A stretch of DNA of 64,000 nucleotides from Rhipicephalus microplus (taxonomy: Eukaryota > Arthropoda > Arachnida > Ixodida > Ixodidae): assembly GCF_043290135.1 (NCBI RefSeq), contig NW_027464783.1, positions 232,001 to 296,000 of the forward strand, given 5' to 3'. Below the pieces are notes generated by a model. The model did no database searches and was not told the origin of the DNA. It saw only the letters and a list, made by a program, of their open reading frames with translations. Numbering within the stretch: position 1 is the stretch's first letter; the number at the start of each line of letters is the position of its first letter. Below, piece by piece: positions 14,396-24,699 of this stretch. Made by a program: the position numbers and the translations under genes.

Positions 14396-14826
14396 ACTTT
14401 AGCAAATACTTTAGAAACCAATACAATGATCAGAAACACAATCAGCTAAAAACGAACACAAAACTGAGTCAAAACACACTAACACAAAAGAGGTAATGCA
14501 TAATTATGGCTAATGGCACAGCTGGGTCACTTTACGCCAAATGTCCCAGCCATTTTGGCAACCATCTCAAATGTATTCGAAAAACTCGTGCTGCATTGAA
14601 AATAGTGAACTTCTGGAATATTTAAAAGAGGAAAAATATTTGGTCACGTGGCTGCCCTCTGAACTTCCTGGAATGCCGTCTAGGTGTTGTATGTGAAAAC
14701 TTTTATTTTAAAAGCACCGCTCCTTCTTTTCATACGAAACTCGGTCTACGTGTTACGTAACAAGAGCTTAATTTGGGAGAGTTGGTTCATCGTGGTTGTG
14801 TGCTAGTCACAGCACGACAACTTTAG

Positions 14827-15045
14827 GAAGAGACAGAAAGGACAGGAAAGAGCACCGACTGTCAACTGAATTTAATGAATGTGCTACGAGCGCTTTTATA
14901 CGGAGTACAAGAACCGTGTTCATGCGCGACGACACGTGTGAGCACTACAAAATAATCTTAACTGTGAAAAGAATACTCCCTCTCGGAAAGGATAAGTGAA
15001 CGTGTAGTGATGCACTGCTCATTGGTTTACCTGATAAAACATACT
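14827..15045 (-). mobile_element. Penelope-like element terminal sequence (block B)
   Basis: Contains ACAGAAAGGACAGGAAAGAG followed by ACTGTCAACTGAATTTAAT. It matches in inverted form 16004-16208, which directly follows a GIY-YIG coding fragment on the plus strand. The related word AACTCTCAACTGAAATTTAT occurs at about 28360 in another Penelope-like end. The function as a Penelope 3' terminus is inferred from adjacency to the GIY-YIG fragment. Confidence 0.6.
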
Positions 15046-15492
15046 TCTACAAACGGTAAATTGGCATTAACTAAACCTATTCTCGTGACGAATGGGGCAA
15101 GATTGACTATTCCTGTTGCTGTTTAGTACACACACTTTTGAAAGCTTGCAAGGGGTGGAAAACAACACGCTAATATCATATCTGCTGGCAATTATTTTAA
15201 TTGTGAGACACATGATGTGGTATAACATGCAAAGGTTTTGGTCATTGTTTTTTGTTGGTCCTGTCTTCTTTAACTTTACTTTCTGCAGGAGGGTTTTGCA
15301 AACTGGTGTGATGATTCTGTTGGGATACCCAGCATCTTTTAGTCTTTTAATCTGGTTTTTAAACCTGACCTCACCCTTGTGCTAACATGACTTCTGAAGG
15401 GTGGCCTGAGTACATGTGGTATCAATTCCTCTTTCTACTAATTTTGAATGCCCACTATGAAAAGGCAGAACATTCTTAGCACTCCTGGGCTG

Positions 15493-15783
15493 ATAGCACC
15501 AGCCAATACCCCAACAGCATCATCACACTTGTTTGCAAAACCCTCCTGCAGAAAGTAAAGTTAAAGGAAACAGGACCAAAAGAAAAAGAGAATGACCAAT
15601 GACCTTTGCATGTTACACGGTACTACGTACATAAGGTGTCTTACAATTTTAGGAAAAGAGCCCGCAAATATGACATTGTTGTTTCCCACCCCTTGGAAGC
15701 TTTCAAAAGTGCATGTACTTACAGCAACAGGAATAGTCAATCTTGCACCATTCGTCACTAGAATAGGTTTACTGAATGCCAAT
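15493..15783 (-). pseudogene. Exon-intron-exon remnant inside inverted-duplication block C'
   Basis: On the minus strand, 15783-15722 reads in frame to ILVTNGARLTIPVA and meets a splice-donor-like GTAAGT. A long pyrimidine tract then ends in TTTCTGCAG, after which a second open block begins EGFANKCDDAVGV and continues past the duplicated block to a stop near 15440. The mirror copy C (15063-15335, plus) retains the protein text and the acceptor but has lost the donor (GTTTAG). I do not recognise the protein. It may be a captured host gene fragment or part of another transposon. Frame continuity across the presumed intron (phase 0) supports it, but no start exon is visible. Confidence 0.4.
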
Positions 15784-15788
15784 CAAAT

Positions 15789-16030
15789 GTGTATAAGATC
15801 CCGCTAACATGTGGAAAAGTAAACATAGGACAAACTGGGCAATGCTTCAATGATCGAGCAAGACAGCAAGCTTTAAATGTTAAGAAGGGCTATAGTAGTC
15901 TCATGGCCGGGCGCCGTAAAGAATGTTAGTGTAGTCATAGGTTTTATAAAACACGGTTTTTGAAAAAAAAGCAAGCAGAAAAAATGAGAGATTTTAGAAC
16001 TCTTTATCAGGAAGGCCAAGGATCAATGCA
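15789..16030 (+). pseudogene. Penelope-like element GIY-YIG endonuclease fragment
   Basis: In one frame the translation reads VYKIPLTCGKVNIGQTGQC then FNDRARQQ, the start of the GIY-YIG nuclease domain found at the C-terminus of Penelope-like reverse transcriptases. The usual second motif YIG is NIG here (Tyr to Asn) and an in-frame TAG follows about 45 codons in. After it the frame continues with FYKTRFLKKKQAEKMRDF, typical of the distal part. The reverse transcriptase itself is absent. This is a dead C-terminal fragment lying between blocks C' and B' of the inverted duplication. Confidence 0.75.
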
Positions 16031-16208
16031 TCAGTACACTTTCACTTATCTTTTCCGAAAAAGAGTATTCTTTTCTCGGTTAAAATTATTTTGTCATGGT
16101 CACACATGTGTTGTTGCAGATGAGCCCTGGTCTTGTGCTCAGTATAAAAATGCTCGTAGCACCTTCAATAAAATTCAGTTGACATCGCTCTTTCCTGTCC
16201 TTTTTGCG
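16004..16208 (+). mobile_element. Penelope-like element 3' terminal sequence (block B')
   Basis: Directly downstream of the GIY-YIG fragment on the same strand, and the reverse complement of block B at 14827-15045. It ends with AAATTCAGTTGACATCGCTC and TTTCCTGTCC, mirror forms of the words at the outer edge of block B. Confidence 0.6.
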
Positions 16209-17044
16209 ATAAGATTTTTATTACAGAAAAAGTTTCATTTTGTTACAATTTAGGTATAATGATGAGTTTTCATTGTATCATAACATGGAGCAAATTGCAT
16301 CTCAATACGGACAAAAATCACAATTTTGTGAAATTCGTGATATTTTCTCGTATATTTCAGCAGCTTGAGAGGTCTAAAGATATTTTTTCCTCAAAATATA
16401 CCTTCTGTGGAGTAAGTATTCACTGCTCAGATATTTATGCAAAGTGCAATATTGCAATAAAAAATGCAAACATAACACATTTTGGCTTTATTCTTGGAAG
16501 CGAATGTGGCAAAAAATTGCACTATTATTATCGAGCTTCAAATATCTTACAGAAGCACATTTACTTAACAGGTAGACCGAATTTGCTTTAGAAAAAATAA
16601 GCGGTAGTTTTAAAACGAAATTTTCCAAAAACAGCACACAAACGGCATTATGCCAGGAAGTTATAAGCCAGCCACATGAACAAAGCTTTTTTTTCTCGCT
16701 GAAATATTCTAGCAGTTCACTGTTTTCAACGCAGTAAGTTAGCACTTTTTTTTTCAAATACAATTCAGATGGTCGCCAAAGTGGCTGGGATGTTTGGCAT
16801 GGAATGGTCCAGCTATATTTAAGCAAAATAACTTACACAAATAACAATGTTTGTTCATCTACCATGACCACACTAGAAAAAGTTGTTCAGGCATTGTGAC
16901 ACTAAAATATTCAGCGTCGTATTCCCTGAGCAACTTCTTTGATAAACTCTAAACTCACGCCGAGAAAAAACCGCTCAATCACGGTGGATGTTAAAGGCCT
17001 TGCGGCCGTAGACAATGTTGAAAATAAAAAATTCAACTCATCAG

Positions 17045-17160
17045 TGCTGTCACTCCTTCTTCGTCATTACTGACACAAATGATTTTTCGGTTATCCATGT
17101 GGAGGTTCAGGAAGTAGGCTTGCTCTAGGCTGGGGCCGGGGGGTAGACTACGCAGGATGT
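17045..17160 (-). pseudogene. Exon-like open block, unrecognised protein
   Basis: On the minus strand a frame reads GAADILRSLPPGPSLEQAYF, continues through HMDNRKIICVSNDEEGV and closes with a TGA at about 17045. An acceptor-like pyrimidine tract and AG precede it (about 17165-17180). The composition looks like real coding sequence but no family is recognised. It may be a terminal exon of the same transcript as the blocks at 17438-17745. The phase of the intervening junction does not join directly, so at least one exon would be missing. Confidence 0.35.
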
Positions 17161-17437
17161 CAGCGGCACCCTCTCATGCTGTAATAAGAGCAAATATGAC
17201 TTCTCATAAAAGGATGTTCGTGCTGTTCTGGCAGCACCATATATAAAGAATGTGTAGTGTGTATCCTTCGAAATGGCGTGTAATTGACATTACACTGAAC
17301 TCGGAGCATACAACCCATACATTCCAATAATTTCGTATGATAAAGATAAGAGTTTTCCAGCATACAGCAAATTCCCGAAATGAGGTGAAGTGTAAGACTA
17401 CAGCTCAAAAATGGCACTTACGAAAGCCTGAACTCAC

Positions 17438-17745
17438 CTAAGAATCAAATTCCTTCTAGGGTAGTGAGCCAGTGTGAAAAACAATTCCTAAAGTACAACG
17501 TTCAGAACATGTAACATTAATCAAAATGCACAAGAAACTTACCTCTTCATGTACAAACAGTGAAGACATCTCTGCTTTCTCTTTTACATGAGAACAAATT
17601 TTCTTGGGCGTGGCACTAGCGAAGAGGTCTGCAAAAAAAAAGTAAAATATTTACTGACTTTAATCACGCCTCTAACAATCTGAGGAATTGTTACAAGTCA
17701 CCAATCAGTGCAATTCTGACTGCCTCTATAAGGGCATCAAAAAAA
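17438..17745 (-). pseudogene. Three phase-consistent exon-like blocks, unrecognised gene
   Basis: Read on the minus strand. Block 1 (about 17745-17702) encodes DALIEAVRIALI and ends in phase 1 before GTGACT. Block 2 (17628-17543) follows TTTTTTTTGCAG, encodes LFASATPKKICSHVKEKAEM then SSLFVHEE, and ends in phase 0 before GTAAGT. Block 3 (17487-17438) follows ACTTTAG, encodes ELFFTLAHYPRRNLIL and ends in phase 2 before GTGAGT. The single-base phase carry between blocks 1 and 2 restores a codon, and all blocks are stop-free in the joined frame. Introns would be 73 and 55 bp, the latter short. The Helitron-like element at 17739 cuts off anything upstream. It could be a host gene remnant or an intron-bearing transposon gene, and I cannot name it. 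Confidence 0.45.
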
Positions 17746-18431
17746 TTGCCCGCAGCTTCCCTCGGGGGAACACTGAGGAGGATGCGGACCATATAATTGG
17801 TTAACGGGGTGTTAAAGTGCGACTTACTTGGGTCGATGGCTAAATTGGTTAACGTGGTTGTGAAATGGGGTGTTAAATTGCGACTTACTTGGGTCGATGG
17901 CTAAATTGGTTAACGTGGTTGTAGGAGGGGGTGTTAAATGAGTGAACACGTACACACGTATGCGAAAGGGCGGCGCTGGTCGAAGGGACGTCGATCATTG
18001 TGTTTGTGGATTCGTTGGAATTCATTTCACCGCGACCTTGGACGTCGACGCGCCGTACAAACCAACCGACGAGCGGCAACTGAGCGAGCGAGCGGCGACC
18101 TTGAGTATATATACAGCACGACGGCGCATGCACTGTCAGCTGTTGAATGTTCTCGAAGCGCGACGCCACATGCGCGTCAACTGGAGAATCAGGAGAATTG
18201 TAGATGTCGAACGCGGTGTGTAGAGGAGGAAGGGTGCACAGATGGTGGAGGAGTGAAGCGCGCGCGGTGTGTAGAGGAGGAAGGGATGCACAGATGGTGG
18301 AAGAGTGGGCGACGGCGCGACGGCGCATGCGCGCGCGTCAGCTGTCGAATGTTCGAGAAGCGGTGCGGACGGCGCGGACGGCGCGGACGGCGCACTACAA
18401 GGCGCGAGTATAAAATGCTCCGCATCTAAAA
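17739..18431 (-). mobile_element. Helitron-like non-autonomous derivative, copy 1
   Basis: Shares both ends with 51078-52276: ATTGCCCGCAGCTTCCCTCG with GGATGCGGA.CATATAATTGG at one side, and CTCCGCATCTAAAAC at the other. It also shares a 61-bp tandem unit (starts about 17819 and 17880) and a 50-52 bp promoter-side tandem unit (about 18213 and 18264). The helicase-type ORF is lost: minus-strand ATG at about 18013 gives MNSNESTNTMIDVPSTSAA, then the frame runs into the deleted region. The Helitron affiliation is inferred from the ORF in copy 2. Canonical 5'-TC/3'-CTRR ends are not evident. Confidence 0.6.
18078..18113 (-). promoter_or_regulatory. TATA box plus TCAGTT initiator, Helitron-like copy 1
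   Basis: On the minus strand TATATATA (18113-18106) is followed by TCAGTT (18083-18078), with the initiator A 32 bases from the first T of the TATA box. That is the arthropod TATA-Inr geometry. The same pair with the same spacing is in copy 2 (51908-51873). The first ATG downstream is at about 18013 in this copy. Confidence 0.6.
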
Positions 18432-19910
18432 CGAACAATTTTCTCGTTCTTTATACTCTCACAAGACGCTCCGTCAATGGAATCTAATCCAAATTTGACG
18501 CTGTGCTTCCTATTTGCCTGCTTTCTAGACGTAGGGCTGCGAACATGTGTTTTGTGCACCTAATCTAGCACAGAAATTCGTCATCTATAATTCAATCATC
18601 TTAATTCATTGTAATTTGATAAAAGATGTGATAGCTCGTCCAGTTTTTAAAGAGTTGCGAGCCTGCAATAGGCACTGCCTTGCACGTATGAAAGTACTTC
18701 TTTTTAAAAAAAATTCAAAGCTTGCTTTCAGAAAAAGCGTCTGGCATATTTCGACAACCAAGCCCATCCTCTAATGGCAATCAGGGGCACGCTATTAGCG
18801 ATTATTGACTACGGGATTTACAAACGTAACCCGTCCCTAAATACTCAGTTAAACACAATCACGCAAGTAAGAGTGCTCGAACGACACCAACGCGCGCGGA
18901 CGCTGACTACGTTGCAGCAGCCATGGCTTATGCTCCAACAGTCACGTATACTCTCTCGATTCTGTTATAACGCCGAACATTATCGCAGATGAAAGCGAAG
19001 CACGAAAACAGCAAACAGAAACGAGGGAAAACAACGCACGGCGATGGCCACAACAACGCGCCTTTGGAAGTCTGCTAGATCTTTCCCTGTTGCTGATGAC
19101 ACTTGTCCTAAATAGCTTAAAAGACCGAGGCGCACGTGCTGGGAGCATCGCGGCATATCAGCACCTCCAACTTAACCGTCTTTAAGCAAAAAAAAAAGCC
19201 ATTTCGTACAGTGCGCCTCTGTACATAATTTTTGCTTTTTCTTTTTTTTGTGCTTACACCTACAGAGGCACGTTGCACATTTGAATATTAATAGAAATGT
19301 TATTACGATGTAGCCCAAAGCACATCTTAAAACAATATCCATCACTTTGTGCAGTGTAGAGACAATGTGCGATCAGCAACTAATCCCGCCCTTGTTAAGT
19401 GATCACATCACTCACTGTATGAGTGATGCAGGCACTTACACAACATCGCGCATAGCAGTGTGAACTCGTTAAGTCACACGTTTAATCGGGCATCTGCAAC
19501 AGGCCCGCGAACGCATGCTGTTGTAAATGGCTGGCAGCCTACTTCGGCAGAGCTGCTGCAGGCGCCCAGCTAGCGCTGTATGATTACTATTTACGCAAAC
19601 AGTACACTCACCGTTAACAGGCCCGCGTTGTCCGTGTCCGCCACTGCATGACTATTCCTTAATCCGAGCGTCACTTCGAACATGGTGTCATGCGTGACCA
19701 CCATTGAATATGCGCCTGTTTGCTAGAACACACACAGCAACCAAGACCCCAGACCAACGCAACACATTTGAAAGACGATGAGACAGAGAGAGCGACGTTG
19801 AGAGAGAGAAGGAGGAGGCACTGGCGGCGGCAGCTGTCGACGCAGGTGTTCGGTGACGTAACTATTCGCTTATCTACGCCGCCGTTGTGGGAGCAACGCT
19901 GGCCGGGGTG
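18432..19910. other. Unassigned stretch, partly CpG-rich
   Basis: No domain-bearing open frame. The region 19700-19980 is GC-rich with purine-rich GAGAGA runs and a G11 homopolymer (19917-19927). Possible unmethylated or regulatory DNA, but nothing specific can be named. Confidence 0.4.
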
Positions 19911-19927
19911 AGCGGGGGGGGGGGGGG

Positions 19928-20763
19928 AGTAGGAGCGGGAAACCCGCCAGGACGGCGCCGAAAGGCAAACGCTATGGCGCATACGGCGGACGGCTGTTCA
20001 TCGCGGAATGACTCCTTGTAAATGGCAACTCTCCTTCCAGCCAGTCGCACAGCGACGCAGGTTCTTTACCAGCCTCGGGTTCTTTGAGTATTTTGACGGA
20101 ATGCGATTGCAGTGGGCGAAAAATAGTGAAGCAGAACTTGCGGAAAACAAAGTGCACCATGGAATGGCCAGAAACAATAATTATTTCGTCCTCGGTGGCA
20201 TTACCGGGAGAGCATCGCTACACCTTTTTCCAGAGGAATTTCTTTTTGCATTGTCTGTGTCTGGCACTTCCGCGTATGGTGCCGCAAACACTGAATGCGT
20301 AGTCGAAGCTGGAACAAATTAATCCACAGTCGCGGATGTTTAGAAGGCTTGTCACGCACCACGAAACGTGCCGAGGTTGTAACAAACTTTTTGCTGACCA
20401 CATGATCAGCACATAATTCCATATGGTTACCCAATGAGCTAGCTAAGCACCTGTAACAAAGGCAGGGCACGTTCTTGTTAAACGTTGTTAATATAAACGA
20501 TGGTTGTGCATAAGTGCAGTGACAGCTTTCCGTGGGAATTGGTCATAACCCACGTTTTCGAGCGTAGAAGCACCTCAGCGGACCTAATCAGCTACCACAG
20601 CAAGTTCGTAAGCAACGATCAGATACGAAAATGTGCAGCTGTTTTCCATGTACTGAATAGTCCATGTACAGTGCGTTGACAACCGCCATTCATTAAGCCA
20701 CCTCCCATATAGACTCCCAATCTGAACAGGTGTGGGACCTTAAACAATAAGAAGCAGTGCCTC
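19928..20763. other. Unassigned intergenic stretch
   Basis: Short overlapping open frames on both strands at 20008-20470 show no family similarity. No repeat relationship is seen. Confidence 0.4.
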
Positions 20764-21045
20764 CCCCCCCCCGCACACACACACACACGAAATTCGAGGG
20801 CGCACGGGCTGATACACACGCATACTTATTCACAGGCGCACACACATACACGTATACACGCATACGGCCACACACACACGCGACCGTAAACGCACGCATG
20901 CATGGGCGTACACATGTGCACAGGCACGCTTAACACTAGCACGGACTTGCACATACACGCGCACGCACACATGCACGGGTGTACACACAATCGCGCTTAA
21001 ACGCACACACACCCATACTCGGGCGAACATTATTTGTGTGTATAT
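20764..21045. repeat. Degenerate CA-rich simple repeat
   Basis: About 280 bp dominated by CACACA/CACGCA/ATACACG words with no fixed longer period. Translated frames here are low-complexity (VCVCV, HTH) and are not genes. A C9-10 run precedes it (20763-20773). Confidence 0.85.
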
Positions 21046-21233
21046 AATCCATAGCAAACATGCAGCTTATAACCAACGCTAAGGAAAGCTTTCGTAACAT
21101 GGATTGCAGTTAATTGCCATTATAGATGAAACGCGATTTGCTTCTGCTGACATTCTGCTGTATTCGGAGAGCACCTTCACACATTCTAAGTCAATTAGGC
21201 GGTCATTTAACGCAAGGTCCACATATTCTTGCA

Positions 21234-21460
21234 GTAGCTGCGCTGCTCGGCCACCGATCCGAAGTTCGCGGGTTCGATGCCGGCCGTGGCAGTCGAATTA
21301 AGGCGGAGGCGAAAAGGTAGAAGCCTTTGCACTGTGCGATATGAGCACTCATTAAAGAACACCAAATGGTGAAAATTTCTGCAGCTTTCCACTACGACGA
21401 CCCTCATAATCATATCGAGTCGAGGTTTTTGAGACGTAAAATCCCAAATATTAGAATTAT
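21234..21460 (+). mobile_element. Ruka-like SINE, divergent full-length-like copy
   Basis: Head with CTGCTCGGCCACCGATCCGA and B box GGGTTCGATGCC (about 21270). The body contains CACTCATTAAAGAACACCA, CCTCATAATCATATCG and GACGTAAAATCCCA, the sense-strand landmarks of the SINE at 31921-32179. It ends in ATTAGAATTATG instead of an (AATC)n tail, which marks a different subfamily. Confidence 0.75.
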
Positions 21461-21482
21461 GTGTTCTTCTTATGCTGCATAT

Positions 21483-21691
21483 TCCATCTGATGAATCGGC
21501 ACCTACACCCTCCTCAGGCACAAAAGCACCCTTAGAGCCTATTTTAGGGTGCTATTGAGGCAAGCACCCAAACAAAGGGGTGCTTTTCTTTCAATCGACC
21601 ATTTATGGGTGTTAAAGGGTGTTGCAAAGGGTGCTTTCTCGTAAAAGCACCCTTTTTACACCCTTTTGGGTGCAAAATTTTTTACTGTGTA
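21483..21691 (-). mobile_element. GGGTG/CACCC-rich terminal repeat, right copy
   Basis: Reverse-oriented relative of 13201-13460. It ends GGGTGCAAAATTTTTTACTG then TGTA and contains the same GAGGAGGGTG-type core in inverse orientation plus many CACCC/GGGTG hairpin words. It defines the right side of the 8.5 kb bracketed block. Confidence 0.65.
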
Positions 21692-24690
21692 TGACGTACT
21701 GCAAATGGGATTTCGTATCCTGCTCCTTCTCTAAAATTTATAGAATATTGTCTTTCTTTTTTTGTTATTTGCAGTTGTATGAAAGCCCAACACCTGAGAT
21801 AACAGGTCAGCGAAAGGTCGCGATTTTAATGTCAGAAACCCAAACCGCGCCGTAGATTTTCATCTATTTTGGTCTGACACAACGAAAATTAGTTTGACGT
21901 CAGTGGCTACAAGTGTTCGTCGCAGACACTGCCGAATCGACTACTGCTCGTCACTCACTCGGTCGTTGAGTAATCCAGGGCGTAGAAGTACTCGTCTGTG
22001 CTATGGCCCTCGTCGAAATAGTTTGCGCACCTGCTAAGTATAGCTCAAGGATTTTCGTAACTGCTGTCAAGGTTACGCTTTGACGACCGTGAAAATTACA
22101 AAGTTGATGAGGTGTGTAACGGCCGTTAACAGTTTTGATGAGTAATTTTGACTTCGTGAGTTTTTGACGGGCGTATACGAAGTGGAAAGCCCGCTTCGAA
22201 AACGTCCCTTTATAGAAGACGGCAATTTATTTCGGCCTTATCGCAGGGGAGATTTGTTTAAGAGTAGCTTATAGCAAAATTTTTGAAGGCGAAGAAAAGA
22301 CATAGAGCCAACAAACGGTACCATAAAGGCCTCACGAAAAAAAGAAAGCTCGGTGCAGTCAGTGTCACCTGTTAGCCCTGTTCGGATCACAGAAACGAGA
22401 TACAGGAAAGCAAGAGCAATACAGATGAATAAGGGAAAGGTCAATAGGTTAACGGGAACAAACTTTTGCTTTCCTGCCCTGCACAAAGAGGTGAATAAAG
22501 AAAAATAGAGAGCAGAAGCGTGAGTGTGCAATGAAAATCTTGAATGGGAGAAAGTGAACAATGGTAGAAATGATCTTGTGCGTGACTCCCGAGTAACTGC
22601 CACCATACTGCATTGACCCACTTCGAGTGAGGCGGCTATCATGGAACTCGTGTCATGTCGAGATAATCGTGAAACTGGATATGAAACTATAGAATGATAA
22701 GAAAGCACTTTATTAATCAAGGCATTCTCCTGTTTAATAGCAGGGATGATGCGGTATTGGTTTGCCGTGTGCTGTAGATAGGAAATGATAGTAATCATGA
22801 ACCAGCTCTTGTCGCTAAATCACTGCTTAAGCATCCTGTACAGACTGTTAACAAAACTCGTGGCCCCTAATCGGTGTTAGCGGCCCCTGTGATATCTTCG
22901 CTTTTAATTCACGAGTGTGGGGAGTGGTGGTATTTGCGAAATTTCTGTGGAACATACGCGCTGTAGCAGAGACTAGGCATAGCGATCTATAGCGTAGTAT
23001 GGTATGGTATAGTATAGTATGAAATGAATTGGGGACAAAGACAAATGAGATGATAAAAGCGTAGACAATTAGACAGGACAACCTAATATCGCAGCAGCTC
23101 ATATACTTGGTGCGTTCCACTCACTCAGTAGAAGACTGCTGGCCAGTCGACAAACTTGCTTCACAGTGTCTGTTCTTAAAAGCGGAAGATTTTCAGTCTT
23201 TCAGTGGTTACCTGGGCATTGGGGTATCAGCTGAAATGATTATGCAGAAAATGCTGCTCCTGTGTCACATCGAGAAGAAAATAGCATTACGATGTGAGAG
23301 ATTGCAAGCATCCTTGAGTGAAATTGATTGTTTTTGTAGGAATAGAAGAGGAGGTTTTTATGTGAAGTCATTTCGGACGCGCTATAATAAACACTGGCGG
23401 TTATTTCATCTCTCTCTCTTTCTACCTTGCTTTTACTCGTATCAAAATTAGCATCAGCGTTTGATTCATACCTTTTTTATAATAACGAAAATGTAATCAG
23501 CTTGTAGACCGAAAATAAAGAAGTTTATTGTGAGCCTCTATTTAAACAATGTATTCTCTTAAATTTAAGTGCAAGTGTAACTTCTCCTGCACGTTGTGGG
23601 AGAAAGTGACTCCTCATCTTGTAATTAGGTAAGCGTAGACATGTGCTTATAAGCAAGATGACGACTATCTTCTGTGTGAACACGTCTTCATACCAATAAT
23701 TATAAGCCTCTATTTGTTGAAACATTCTTTGCAATGTCTCAACACTTTTGTACTCACATGCAAAAACACTTCTCCCGGTCCAAGCTGTCTCATAATTTTT
23801 GTTAAACACAATATCTTTTTCTGGTTCACTGTGAATTCTATTATTTCTACTTCTTAATCTCCCATCCAGCCAGTTATCCTAATAAGGTCATTGTTTCCAT
23901 CAATTTCCTATGGTATTGTCTTAGCTCTGTCTTAATCCCTGCAATTTTGTGTGTGGCATGTACGAGCCATCCACCCTGTACCTTTTTAAAAAAGGGGCCT
24001 TGAGCTTTGTACATCGGCATTGCTCTCCCTGGGATCATCGGCTATGGGACACTGTAACGGGATCATTTACGAGGCTATATTTAACTTTTAAAGAATCAAA
24101 CAGAATGTCATGTTAAATTTATCAGGGCTCACCTGTCCTTTCACATTAACTATATCAAGTAATTGGTTTACATCTTTACATTTAGGCAGCATTGCATAGA
24201 AAGATACTAAAATTATCACGAATGTTTTTCCTATTTAGAATATCTTTTTTTCGAATATACTCCTGCTCTCCTTCTTTCCCGTTTATTATAATTTTTTATT
24301 TTAATTTATTTTTTATAAATATCTGCTGCCGAACGCCTCATGGCCGATCACCCGTGGTGGGTAGTGTCATTCTTCCAGGAATCTTCATCATCATCATCAT
24401 GGACTGCAGGGGGCTTTATAGAGTGTTTTAGTGAAACATTTCCGTTCCGGGTGGTTCCTGCCATCTCGTCAAGTCAAGCCGAGTCGTATAACTAGAATTT
24501 CCTCAGCCAGTGCCAAACTGCTTGCTTGCCAAAAACTTAATCATACTTCTTTCATTCAAAGATGTTCCTTTGAGAAGCTATTTTTAATCATCGAGTGTAT
24601 GAATCGTTGGATGAATACTGACTGAAAAAAAAAATTGGCGGATCCCACGTACAGTGCGAATCGATGATATGCGAAGCGCGAATGAAAAAA
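21692..24690. other. Unassigned intergenic stretch
   Basis: The longest open frame is 22238-22798 (minus, 186 codons), hydrophobic toward its C-terminal part, with no recognisable family and no promoter or splice context. A short GTATA-type tandem lies at 22990-23025 and a TCATCATCATCATCAT run at about 24385-24400. I annotate no gene. Confidence 0.4.
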
Positions 24691-24699
24691 GTTTGTATG

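Larger units (their letters stand above)
14533..16803. repeat. 2.3 kb inverted duplication (arms A-B-C / C'-B'-A')
   Basis: Three blocks occur in order on the left and in inverted order on the right: A 14533-14726 with A' 16600-16803; B 14827-15045 with B' 16004-16208; C 15063-15335 with C' 15493-15783. The central spacer is about 155 bp. The right arm has ~220 bp between C' and B' encoding a GIY-YIG fragment, which the left arm lacks. The arms are diverged, so this is not an assembly palindrome of identical reads. Confidence 0.85.

Noticed and set aside
17885..18438. Overlapping frames of 60-163 codons on both strands
   Set aside because: They fall in GC-rich tandem units of the Helitron-like element. 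Only the promoter and short N-terminal relic are supported.
20619..21057. Minus-strand cysteine/valine-rich frames resembling small cysteine-rich secreted proteins
   Set aside because: They arise from the degenerate CA repeat. Cysteines come from repeated TGTG words, not a conserved framework.
22238..22798. 186-codon minus-strand open frame with a hydrophobic segment
   Set aside because: No recognisable family, no promoter or splice context, composition consistent with chance. Not annotated as a gene.
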